Source: Acidobacteriota bacterium
GTDB taxonomy: Bacteria > Acidobacteriota > Vicinamibacteria > Vicinamibacterales > UBA2999
Assembly: GCA_021730945.1 (NCBI GenBank)
Contig: JAKFYH010000006.1
Span: forward strand, 1 to 64,000
Length of the DNA stretch: 64,000 nt
Direction of reading: 5' to 3'
Notes under the pieces: generated by a model
The model's database searches: none
The model's input: the letters and a program-made list of their open reading frames with translations, nothing else
Told to the model about the DNA's origin: nothing
Translations under genes and position numbers: made by a program
Shown here: positions 35,229 to 42,520 of the stretch, piece after piece
Layout: each line of letters begins with the position of its first letter
Numbering within the stretch: the first letter of the stretch is position 1

Positions 35229-35582
35229 ATGCCGACCACGATGCAGACGCTCTCAACCGCCGCTGAACTCGATCGGGCAATCGCCGGCTCGGCGCAGCGG
35301 CCGGTCGTGATCTTCAAGCACAGCCCGACCTGCGGCATCAGCGCCCAGGCGTACGAGTCGATCCTGGCGTGGCTGTCGGCGGCGACCCCGGACGCCGCGA
35401 TGTTCGTCCTGCCGGTGCAGTCCGGCCGGCTGCTGTCGCGCGCCGTCGCGGAGCGCTTCGGTATTCGCCATGAATCGCCGCAGGTGCTGGTGATCGATCA
35501 GGACCGGGTCGTGTGGCACGGCTCGCACTTCCGCGCGACCGCCGAAGGGATTCGCGCGGCCCTCGACAAGCTCGCCGCCTAG
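35229..35582 (+). CDS. YtxJ-like monothiol redox protein (bacillithiol-associated family)
   Basis: 117 residues, thioredoxin-like. The active-site region is FKHSPTCGISAQAYE with a single cysteine, C35, as in YtxJ proteins annotated as bacillithiol-system redox proteins. The cis-Pro segment is ESPQVLVIDQDRVVWHGSHF. It may reduce thiol-mixed disulfides; whether this organism makes bacillithiol cannot be judged here, since no bsh genes are in the window. TACACT lies 12 nt before the ATG. Its last 4 bp overlap the 3' end of the convergent acyltransferase gene. Confidence 0.85.
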   Translation: MPTTMQTLSTAAELDRAIAGSAQRPVVIFKHSPTCGISAQAYESILAWLSAATPDAAMFVLPVQSGRLLSRAVAERFGIRHESPQVLVIDQDRVVWHGSHFRATAEGIRAALDKLAA

Positions 35583-37579
35583 CGGACCAATCGGGCGATT
35601 GGCGCGGCGGCCGCGGCCGCCATCCGGCGCGACCACGTGGCCGTGAAGTGGTCTTCATCGGTGTACATCACGATGCCGTCGCGGACCACGAAGCAGGTCT
35701 CGGCGTCGCAGAGACTGTCGAGCGGATCCCAGATATCGATGCCGTCAAGACCGGACGCCGCGGCGCGGATCGCCGAGAGCGCCGGGGCGCGGCGTTGTTC
35801 CACCGCGCTGCGCCGGGTGCCACACGCCCCTTCGTGGCGCCGTGCCAGGCACTCGGGAACGGTGAAGGCCATCTCCGGAGTCGGGGCCACCACCATCACC
35901 GACAGTCCGGCCGCCCGCAACGCGACAAAGGTCTCGCGCAGCGAACGTTCGAGCGTCTGCGCGGAGCCGGCCAGATCATGCGGCCAGACGCCCAGCCTGG
36001 CGCCCGGATCGATCACACCGCCTGGATGAGCGTCGACACGGGTCAGGCCACGCACAAACGTTTCACGCGGATTGGGGGTGGGCGAGGTCAGATAGATCAT
36101 CCACCGCGCGTTCAGGATCACGCCGCGCAGGCCCTCGCCGGCTCGCCAGGTCAGGTCGGCCATCATCGCCGCGTTGAACTGGCTGCAATCCTGATCGATG
36201 CGTCCAAGGGCGATGCTGGTCGCCGTCAGCAGCGGCGGGCAGCCGTTGCGGGTCCGCTGCAGCACCGCCAGCTGGTGCGGGGCAATCGCCTCGCCCGCCA
36301 TTGGCAGCAAGTGGCTGGCATGCGAGTCGCCCCAGACCACCACCCCGACCGGGGCGCCGGCGGCGCCGTCCGAACACATCGCGTCCGGGGTCGGGAAACC
36401 CTGAAACCTGCCTCCCGGATTGCACCTGACTTGTAACGGCGGCTTGTCGGCCGCTGCCTCCGCAAGCCGGCTCGAGACATTGCGGTTGGCCGCGACAACG
36501 GCGGTCTGGGCCGCTGCAAAGCCAACCAGGCACAGCGCGGCGCCGAAGGCGAACGTCCAGCGTTGCTGCCGCAAGAACGGGAATCGCATCGTGCGCACCG
36601 GCGTCTCGATGTACCGGTACGACAGGTAGGCCAGTCCCAGCGCGACGATGCACACCAGCAGGTCGGGAAGTAGCGCGCGCTCGCCAAGGACATACAAGCG
36701 ACGCAACGCCAGCAGCGGCCAGTGCCACAGGTACCAGGAATACGACAACAGGCCTACCATCACCACGGGCCTGGCGGTGAGGATCGACCCCTTGTCGCCA
36801 GGCGCCAGCCCCTCGACACTGGCAATCACCAGGGCGGTTGACGCCACCGGCAGCAAGGCGGCCACGCCAGGAAAGGCGGTCTCGGCGCTGAAGGTTGTCG
36901 CGGCGCCAACGATTCCGGCCAGGCCGGCCAGGCCCAAGGCGGTCCGCACCGGCGGGCGCCATCCCCGCCGCCATCCGGCGCTCGCCATCAGCAGGCCGCC
37001 CGCAGCCAGTTCGAACGCGCGTGACGGCATCAGGTAGAAGGCCGCCAGCGGTTGATGGCGAGTACTCCACATGCTGAATGCCAGCGATGCGATCAGGACC
37101 GCTGCGAAGAACCCCGCCGCCAGGTTGACCAGGTCCCACTTCCACCGGCGCGCCGCCACCACCACCGCCGCGAGCGCCAGCGGCCAGACCAGGTAGAACT
37201 GCTCTTCGATTGCCAGCGACCAGGTGTGGAGCAGCGGGTTGAGGTCGAGTTGGGGGGCGAAGTAGCTGTCGGCCTGGTTCCAGAAGAAGAAGTTCGAGTA
37301 GAAGAAGATGGCGGCGACGCCCGACGCCGAGGCCTGCTCCATCTGCTCGCGGGTGAAGCTGACAAGCGGCATCGCCGCCAGCGTGACCACGACGACCGCC
37401 ACCAGCGCCGGCAGGATGCGCCGCACACGGCGGGCGTAGAAATCACCCAGGTCGATGTGTCCGTGCCGGGCGGCATCGTCCAGCAGGATTCTGCTGATCA
37501 GGAATCCGGAGATGACGAAGAAGACGTCGACGCCGATGAAGCCGCCCGAGAAACCGGGCACGCCGGCGTGATAGGCCAC
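35579..37579 (-). CDS. Acyltransferase 3 (OafA/YrhL type) with C-terminal SGNH domain; start unresolved
   Basis: At least 666 residues. The N-terminal part has about 10 membrane helices typical of acyltransferase 3 (FIGVDVFFVISGFLI; FYARRVRRILPALV; WSLAIEEQFYLVWP). The C-terminal extracytoplasmic SGNH hydrolase-like domain has GDSHASHL near 415 and the Asp-His pair in TDEDHFTA near 640. Such proteins O-acetylate surface polysaccharides. The listed GTG start is the only usual codon available, but the conserved N-terminus YRPGIDGLRAVAVGLVVAYH reads on upstream to about 37627 with no ATG, GTG or TTG before a TGA at 37682. It lies 77 bp after the GT2 gene. Confidence 0.88.
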   Translation of the reverse strand: MAYHAGVPGFSGGFIGVDVFFVISGFLISRILLDDAARHGHIDLGDFYARRVRRILPALVAVVVVTLAAMPLVSFTREQMEQASASGVAAIFFYSNFFFWNQADSYFAPQLDLNPLLHTWSLAIEEQFYLVWPLALAAVVVAARRWKWDLVNLAAGFFAAVLIASLAFSMWSTRHQPLAAFYLMPSRAFELAAGGLLMASAGWRRGWRPPVRTALGLAGLAGIVGAATTFSAETAFPGVAALLPVASTALVIASVEGLAPGDKGSILTARPVVMVGLLSYSWYLWHWPLLALRRLYVLGERALLPDLLVCIVALGLAYLSYRYIETPVRTMRFPFLRQQRWTFAFGAALCLVGFAAAQTAVVAANRNVSSRLAEAAADKPPLQVRCNPGGRFQGFPTPDAMCSDGAAGAPVGVVVWGDSHASHLLPMAGEAIAPHQLAVLQRTRNGCPPLLTATSIALGRIDQDCSQFNAAMMADLTWRAGEGLRGVILNARWMIYLTSPTPNPRETFVRGLTRVDAHPGGVIDPGARLGVWPHDLAGSAQTLERSLRETFVALRAAGLSVMVVAPTPEMAFTVPECLARRHEGACGTRRSAVEQRRAPALSAIRAAASGLDGIDIWDPLDSLCDAETCFVVRDGIVMYTDEDHFTATWSRRMAAAAAAPIARLVR

Positions 37580-37656
37580 GACAAGGCCGACGGCGACGGC
37601 TCGCAGGCCGTCGATGCCCGGTCGGTAGGAGGACTGGTGTGACGTCGCGGTGGACC

Positions 37657-39153
37657 CTAGGCTTCTTTGCCCTGAACCACTTCAACCGCCGAGTCGCCGC
37701 CGTACTGCTGAAGCAGCGAGAGCATGCCGGTGTAGAGGAAGCCGACCTGGAACAGCATGAGGAACGGCACGGTGCCATAGATGCCGTTGGCCAGCGCGTA
37801 GAACAACGTGGCGGTGAAATACAGGCCCAGCGCCAGTTCCACCAGCGGCTGCACCGCGACCGACTGGCGGTACTTCTTCTGGCTCCACTCGTCGCCGTTG
37901 GCTTCAACCGCGTACTTCGGCGTGCGCACGAACTCGCTCGGCTTCTTGAACAGCGCCTCGAAGACCGCGCGGGTGTTGTTGACGGCGAGGCCGATGCCAA
38001 TCGACATCAGGAATGGCAGGTACTTCAGGCGCTCGGTCCAGGTCTGCGGGTAGAGCTCGCGTTGGCAGACCATGTAGAAGTTGGCCACCGACGCCGTCGC
38101 CGCGAAGAACAGCGGGATGTCGATCAGCAGCATTTCGTACCAGCCCATGTTGTAGCGGATGACCATCGACGGGGCCATTAGCACCGAGAGCAGGCACATG
38201 AGCGGATAGTTGAAGTTGGCCGACAGGTGGAAGAAGGCTTCCGCCTTCACCTTGAACGGCTGATCCGACTGCAGGATGCGCGGCATCAGCTTCAGGAACG
38301 TCTGGATCGAGCCCTTCGCCCAGCGATGCTGCTGCGACTTGAAGGCGTTCATCTCGACCGGCAGTTCGGCCGGGGCGACATGATCCTGGACGAACACGAA
38401 CTGCCAGCCCTTGAGCTGCGTGCGATAGCTCAAATCGAGGTCTTCGGTCAGGGTGTCGTGCTGCCAGCCGCCGCCATCGGCGATGGCGACCTTGCGCCAG
38501 ATGCCGGCGGTGCCGTTGAAGTTGAAGAAGCAGCCGGCGCGATTGCGGCTGCCGTGCTCGAGCACGAAGTGCGCATCGAGCAACACGGCCTGAATCTTGG
38601 TGAGCAGTGAGTAGTCTTCGTTGATGTGGCCCCAGCGCGCCTGGACCAGGGCAACCTTGGGGTCGGTGAAGTAGTGCACCGAACGCATCAGGAAGTCGGG
38701 TTGGGGAATGAAGTCGGCATCGAAGATTGCGACGTATTCGCCGCGGCACACCTTGAGGCCTTCGTCGAGCGCGCCCGCCTTGTAGCCGGTGCGATCCTCG
38801 CGATGCAGGTACTTGATGTCCACGCCCTGCAAGGCATGGCGGCGCACCGCCAGCTCGGTGATCTGGCGGGTCTCGTCCGTCGAGTCGTCCAGGACCTGGA
38901 TCTCCAGCTTCTCCCGTGGATAGTCGATCTGGCACACTGCGTCGATCAGCCGGTCGACGACATACATCTCGTTGTAGAGCGGGAGCTGAATCGTGACCAC
39001 CGGCAGGTCATCAAACGCCGCCTTCGGCACCGGCTGCTCATGCTTGTGCTTCATGTAGGCGTACACCAGGTAGTACCGGTGCCAGCCGTACACGGCGAGA
39101 ATGAGCAGCACAAAAAAATACGAGGCGAGGATGAGGGTTTCGACTGCGGTCAT
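37657..39153 (-). CDS. Processive family 2 glycosyltransferase (cellulose/mannan synthase-like)
   Basis: 498 residues. An N-terminal membrane helix (about 5-25) is followed by a GT-A domain with VLDDSTDET, DXD-type IFDADFIP, the third Asp in LTEDLDLSYR, and QXXRW (SQQHRWAKG). Three or more C-terminal helices follow (LMCLLSVLMAP, LLIDIPLFFAATA, LGLYFTATLFYA). The layout fits CslA/beta-mannan synthase-like enzymes that polymerise and export a beta-glycan; the sugar is unknown. No PilZ domain is seen. The acyltransferase gene downstream could modify the product. A near-consensus promoter lies at 39191-39220. Confidence 0.9.
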   Translation of the reverse strand: MTAVETLILASYFFVLLILAVYGWHRYYLVYAYMKHKHEQPVPKAAFDDLPVVTIQLPLYNEMYVVDRLIDAVCQIDYPREKLEIQVLDDSTDETRQITELAVRRHALQGVDIKYLHREDRTGYKAGALDEGLKVCRGEYVAIFDADFIPQPDFLMRSVHYFTDPKVALVQARWGHINEDYSLLTKIQAVLLDAHFVLEHGSRNRAGCFFNFNGTAGIWRKVAIADGGGWQHDTLTEDLDLSYRTQLKGWQFVFVQDHVAPAELPVEMNAFKSQQHRWAKGSIQTFLKLMPRILQSDQPFKVKAEAFFHLSANFNYPLMCLLSVLMAPSMVIRYNMGWYEMLLIDIPLFFAATASVANFYMVCQRELYPQTWTERLKYLPFLMSIGIGLAVNNTRAVFEALFKKPSEFVRTPKYAVEANGDEWSQKKYRQSVAVQPLVELALGLYFTATLFYALANGIYGTVPFLMLFQVGFLYTGMLSLLQQYGGDSAVEVVQGKEA

Positions 39154-39190
39154 CTATGATTGGGGTTTCTGCCCCGTAGTCCAGTCCAAC

Positions 39191-39220
39191 ATTATAGGAA
39201 TCGACTGCCAGTAAAGTCAA
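39191..39220 (-). promoter_or_regulatory. Near-consensus sigma-70 promoter for the GT2 gene
   Basis: On the minus strand, TTGACT (39220-39215; 5 of 6) and a perfect TATAAT (39196-39191) are separated by 18 bp. Transcription would start about 30 nt before the ATG at 39153. This is one of the best core promoters in the window and would drive the GT2 gene and perhaps the acyltransferase gene after it. Confidence 0.6.
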
Positions 39221-39241
39221 CAAAACACGGACGATAGCGCC

Positions 39242-39997
39242 ATGACCCCGGCTGAACTACGCACCATTCTGGAACAGGTCCGCGAGGGCCAGACCGACAC
39301 CACCCAGGCCTATGACCAACTTCTGGGAGCCTTTCGCGACCAACCCTTCGAGGACCTGGGGTTCGCCAAGGTCGACCACCACCGGTCAATCCGGCAGGGT
39401 TTTGCCGAAGTCATCCTCGGCATCGGCAAGACGCCCGCCCAGATCGCCTCAATTGCCGCCGAAATTGTCACTCGGGAGCGGCCCCTCCTGGTGACCCGGA
39501 CCGACCGCGCCGCCTGGGAAGCGGTTGCCGCCGTGGTGCCGGGCGCCGAGTTTCATGAGGCGGCCAGGGCGATTACGCTCAAGCGCGACATGCCGCCGGG
39601 GATCGGCACCATCGCCCTGTGCTCGGCCGGGACTTCGGACATCCCGGTCGCCGAGGAGGCAGCGGTGACGGCTGAACTGATGGGCAACTCGGTCGACCGC
39701 TTGTATGACGTCGGCATCGCCGGCATCCACCGTATCCTGAAGCAACGCGCGCGCCTCGAAGCCGCCCGCGTGATCATCGTCGTCGCCGGTATGGAAGGCG
39801 CGCTGCCCAGCGTGGTGGCGGGCATGGTCAGCGTGCCGGTGATCGCGGTGCCGACCAGCATCGGTTACGGCGCCAGCTTCGGCGGCGTGGCGGCGTTGCT
39901 CGGGATGCTCAATTCGTGCGCCAACGGCGTCTCGGTCGTCAACATCGACAACGGCTACGGCGCGGGATGTATCGCCAGTATGATCAACCACCTTTAA
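39242..39997 (+). CDS. larB: Nickel pincer cofactor biosynthesis protein LarB
   Basis: 251 residues. LarB carboxylates and hydrolyses nicotinic acid adenine dinucleotide, the first step to the nickel-pincer nucleotide of lactate racemase and related enzymes. The C-terminal half has the PurE-like fold ([40 protein letters not shown], then [20 protein letters not shown]). The N-terminal part carries [20 protein letters not shown]. No larC, larE or lactate racemase gene lies in the window, so the rest of the pathway must be elsewhere. A hairpin terminator follows directly. Confidence 0.92.
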   Translation: MTPAELRTILEQVREGQTDTTQAYDQLLGAFRDQPFEDLGFAKVDHHRSIRQGFAEVILGIGKTPAQIASIAAEIVTRERPLLVTRTDRAAWEAVAAVVPGAEFHEAARAITLKRDMPPGIGTIALCSAGTSDIPVAEEAAVTAELMGNSVDRLYDVGIAGIHRILKQRARLEAARVIIVVAGMEGALPSVVAGMVSVPVIAVPTSIGYGASFGGVAALLGMLNSCANGVSVVNIDNGYGAGCIASMINHL

Positions 39998-40056
39998 CAG
40001 GAGGGCAGAAGATCAGAAGAAGCCGACTGTTCTTGTTTTCTTGATCTCCTGTTTTT
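39998..40056 (+). terminator. Probable intrinsic terminator after larB
   Basis: CAGGAG (39998-40003) pairs with CTCCTG (40046-40051). Inner segments can also pair (AGATCA with TGATCT; GAAGAA with TTCTT), giving an imperfect hairpin, followed by TTTTT (40052-40056). It begins at the base after the larB stop and ends just before mutS2. Confidence 0.45.
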
Positions 40057-40065
40057 GTGTTCCCC

Positions 40066-42480
40066 ATGCTGGCCCTCCGCACCCTCGAATTCGATCGCAT
40101 CGTTGACGCGGTCACCGCGCTCGCGCTGACCCCGCTCGGCTCCGTCGCGCTGCTTGCGCTCGAACCCTCGACCGATCCGAAGGCCGTGGTGGCGATGCAG
40201 GCAGCCACCAGCGAGACCGTCCGCTTCCTCGAACGTCACCCGTTGTTTCCCTTGCGCGCCGGCGACCGCCTGCCCGAGGCGCTGGCCTCGCTGGCCATCA
40301 CCGGCCGGCCGCTCGAGCCGTTGCAGTTACGCCTGCTCGGCGAGTTCGTTGACTCGGTCGATCAGTCCGGTGTCAGTGTGCGCCGGGCTGGGGCTGACTT
40401 CCCGATCCTGGGCGCGCTGGTCGCCCCGGTCACCTCGTTCAAGGACGAAGTCGCCGCCGTGCGGCACGCCATCGATCCCGGCGGCGAGGTGCTGGACCAC
40501 GCCAGCCCCGAGCTGAAGCGCATTCGCAACGAGCTGCGCCAGAAACGCCAGAAGCTGCGCGGCACACTGGAGCAGTTCACACGCGGCAGCTCGGCGAAGT
40601 ACCTGCAGGAAGAGATCGTCACCGAGCGCAACGGCCGCTTCGTCCTGATGGTGCGAGCCGAACACCGCGGCAACGTGCCCGGCATCGTCCACGGCAGTTC
40701 CACCACCGGCGCCACGCTTTTCATGGAGCCGGCCGCCACCGTCGAGATCAACAACGACATCGTCCAGCTCGAGGACCGCGAGCGCGAGGAGATCTTCCGC
40801 GTCCTGCTCGAGCTCACCGATCGCTTTCGCGCCCGGCCGGCCGACCTCGCTGGTGTCCAGGACGCCGCCCGCGGCCTCGATACGCTCCAGGCCAAGGCGC
40901 GTTACAGCGCGGCGGTCAATGGCGTCGAACCGGAATTCACCGCCGACCCTTCGACTCCGCTCAGGGCAGGCACCAGCCTCGAACTCAAGGCGGCGCGGCA
41001 TCCGATGCTCGAGCGCGCAGTCCCGGTTGACGTATTGCTGGATCCGCCCAACCGGGTGCTGTTGATTACCGGTCCCAACACCGGCGGCAAGACGGTGGCG
41101 CTCAAGACTGCCGGCTTGTTCGCACTGATGGCGCAGTCGGGCCTGCACGTGCCGGCCACCGTCGCTCGCTTGCCCGTGTTCCGCTCGGTGTTTGCCGACA
41201 TCGGCGACGAACAGTCGATCGAGAACAGCTTGAGCACGTTCTCGTCCCACATCACCAACCTGGTATCGATGGACCGCGCGCTGCAGTTGCCCGCCCTCAT
41301 CCTGCTCGACGAAGTCGGCACCGGGACCGATCCCAACGAAGGCGGCGCGCTGGCCACCGCCATCGTCCAGCATTTCCGCCAACGCGGCGCGCTGGTCATG
41401 GCGACGACTCACTTCGATTCGGTGAAGACCTGGGGCATCGGCACCGAGGGTGTGGCGGTGGCGGCGTTCGCGTTTGATCCGCAGAACTTCGCGCCCACCT
41501 ACCGGCTGATTTACGGCGCGCCGGGACGCAGCCTCGCCATCGAAATGGCGCAGCGGCTCGGCATGCCGCCGGCAGTGATTGCCGCCGCGCGTGGGTATCT
41601 CAGCGACGACCAGAAGCGGCTCCAAGCCCACCTGTCGCGCCTGGATTCTCAGGCGCGCGGGCTCGAGGCCGACCGCATCAAGCTCGAACGCGACCGCCGG
41701 ACCTTCAACGAAACCAACGCCGCACTCACCCAGCGCGAACGATCGCTGGCCGAACGCGAAGAGGTGTTCAAGAAACGGCTCAACGAACGGCTCGACGAGC
41801 GCTTGCGGCAGGCCCGCCGCGACGTCGACGCGGTGATCGATCAGCTGAAGGAGAAGTCCGAGGCACTGGTCGAGAAGGCGTCGCTGCGGGCGGCGATCAA
41901 CACCGGTGAGTCGGGATCAGCCAGGGCCGGGGCGCGCGCCGAGATCGACCGGATTGTCGAGGACCTGCGGCATCCGGACCCGCGGGCAGCCCAACGCGCG
42001 GCCGGCGCCGGCGAGGCGCCGCCGCCGTTTGTCGGCGCCAGGGTCTCCCTTGGCATGGGCCTCGAGGGCACGATCGTGTCGATCGACAGCAACCAGGCTG
42101 AAGTGGACGTGCGCGGCAAGCGCATGCGCGCCAAATTGAAAGAGGTGCGGGTGATTGGCGGCCCGCCTTCGCCAAAGGCTCCGGCGGGACAGTCTCGCGT
42201 CCGCGTGAATGTCGATCTCAAGCCGCGCGAAGGGATGTTGAGCGAGCTGAAGGTGATCGGCATGACGGTCGACGAAGCAATCGACCGCGTCTCGCGCTTT
42301 CTCGACGACACGCTGGTCACCGACATTCAACAAGTCCGCATCGTGCACGGCCACGGCACCGGCGCGTTGCGCAAGGGCTTGCAGGCGTTCCTGAAGACTC
42401 ACCCACTGGTCGAGAAGCACTACCCTGCCCCCGACAACCAGGGCGGCGGTGGGGCGACCATCGTCGAGCTGAAGGACTAG
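40066..42480 (+). CDS. mutS2: MutS2 family protein (ATPase plus Smr domain)
   Basis: 804 residues from ATG 40066 (GTG 40057 is also possible). It has a MutS core and clamp, the ATPase with Walker A GPNTGGKTVALKT near 340, Walker B LILLDEVGTGTDPNEGG, and THFDSVK. A long coiled coil (about 515-640) and a KOW-like segment follow, then a C-terminal Smr domain with IVHGHGTGALRKGL. The first Smr motif reads LKVIG instead of LDLRG, so nuclease activity is uncertain. MutS2 proteins act in recombination suppression or in rescue of collided ribosomes. A 20-bp palindromic element is inserted in frame at 40947-40966. Confidence 0.93.
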   Translation: MLALRTLEFDRIVDAVTALALTPLGSVALLALEPSTDPKAVVAMQAATSETVRFLERHPLFPLRAGDRLPEALASLAITGRPLEPLQLRLLGEFVDSVDQSGVSVRRAGADFPILGALVAPVTSFKDEVAAVRHAIDPGGEVLDHASPELKRIRNELRQKRQKLRGTLEQFTRGSSAKYLQEEIVTERNGRFVLMVRAEHRGNVPGIVHGSSTTGATLFMEPAATVEINNDIVQLEDREREEIFRVLLELTDRFRARPADLAGVQDAARGLDTLQAKARYSAAVNGVEPEFTADPSTPLRAGTSLELKAARHPMLERAVPVDVLLDPPNRVLLITGPNTGGKTVALKTAGLFALMAQSGLHVPATVARLPVFRSVFADIGDEQSIENSLSTFSSHITNLVSMDRALQLPALILLDEVGTGTDPNEGGALATAIVQHFRQRGALVMATTHFDSVKTWGIGTEGVAVAAFAFDPQNFAPTYRLIYGAPGRSLAIEMAQRLGMPPAVIAAARGYLSDDQKRLQAHLSRLDSQARGLEADRIKLERDRRTFNETNAALTQRERSLAEREEVFKKRLNERLDERLRQARRDVDAVIDQLKEKSEALVEKASLRAAINTGESGSARAGARAEIDRIVEDLRHPDPRAAQRAAGAGEAPPPFVGARVSLGMGLEGTIVSIDSNQAEVDVRGKRMRAKLKEVRVIGGPPSPKAPAGQSRVRVNVDLKPREGMLSELKVIGMTVDEAIDRVSRFLDDTLVTDIQQVRIVHGHGTGALRKGLQAFLKTHPLVEKHYPAPDNQGGGGATIVELKD
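40947..40966 (+). repeat. Palindromic 20-bp element inserted in frame in mutS2
   Basis: CCCTTCGACTCCGCTCAGGG, with inverted ends CCCT/AGGG, encodes the start of DPSTPLRAG in a loop before the conserved LELKAARHP segment. A 17/20 match lies in the same orientation and frame in the TPR gene (minus strand 31516-31497). Confidence 0.6.
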
Positions 42481-42520
42481 CCGAGAACAAACCGGGCGGC
42501 TTCCCTCGTCTTACTCCCTG

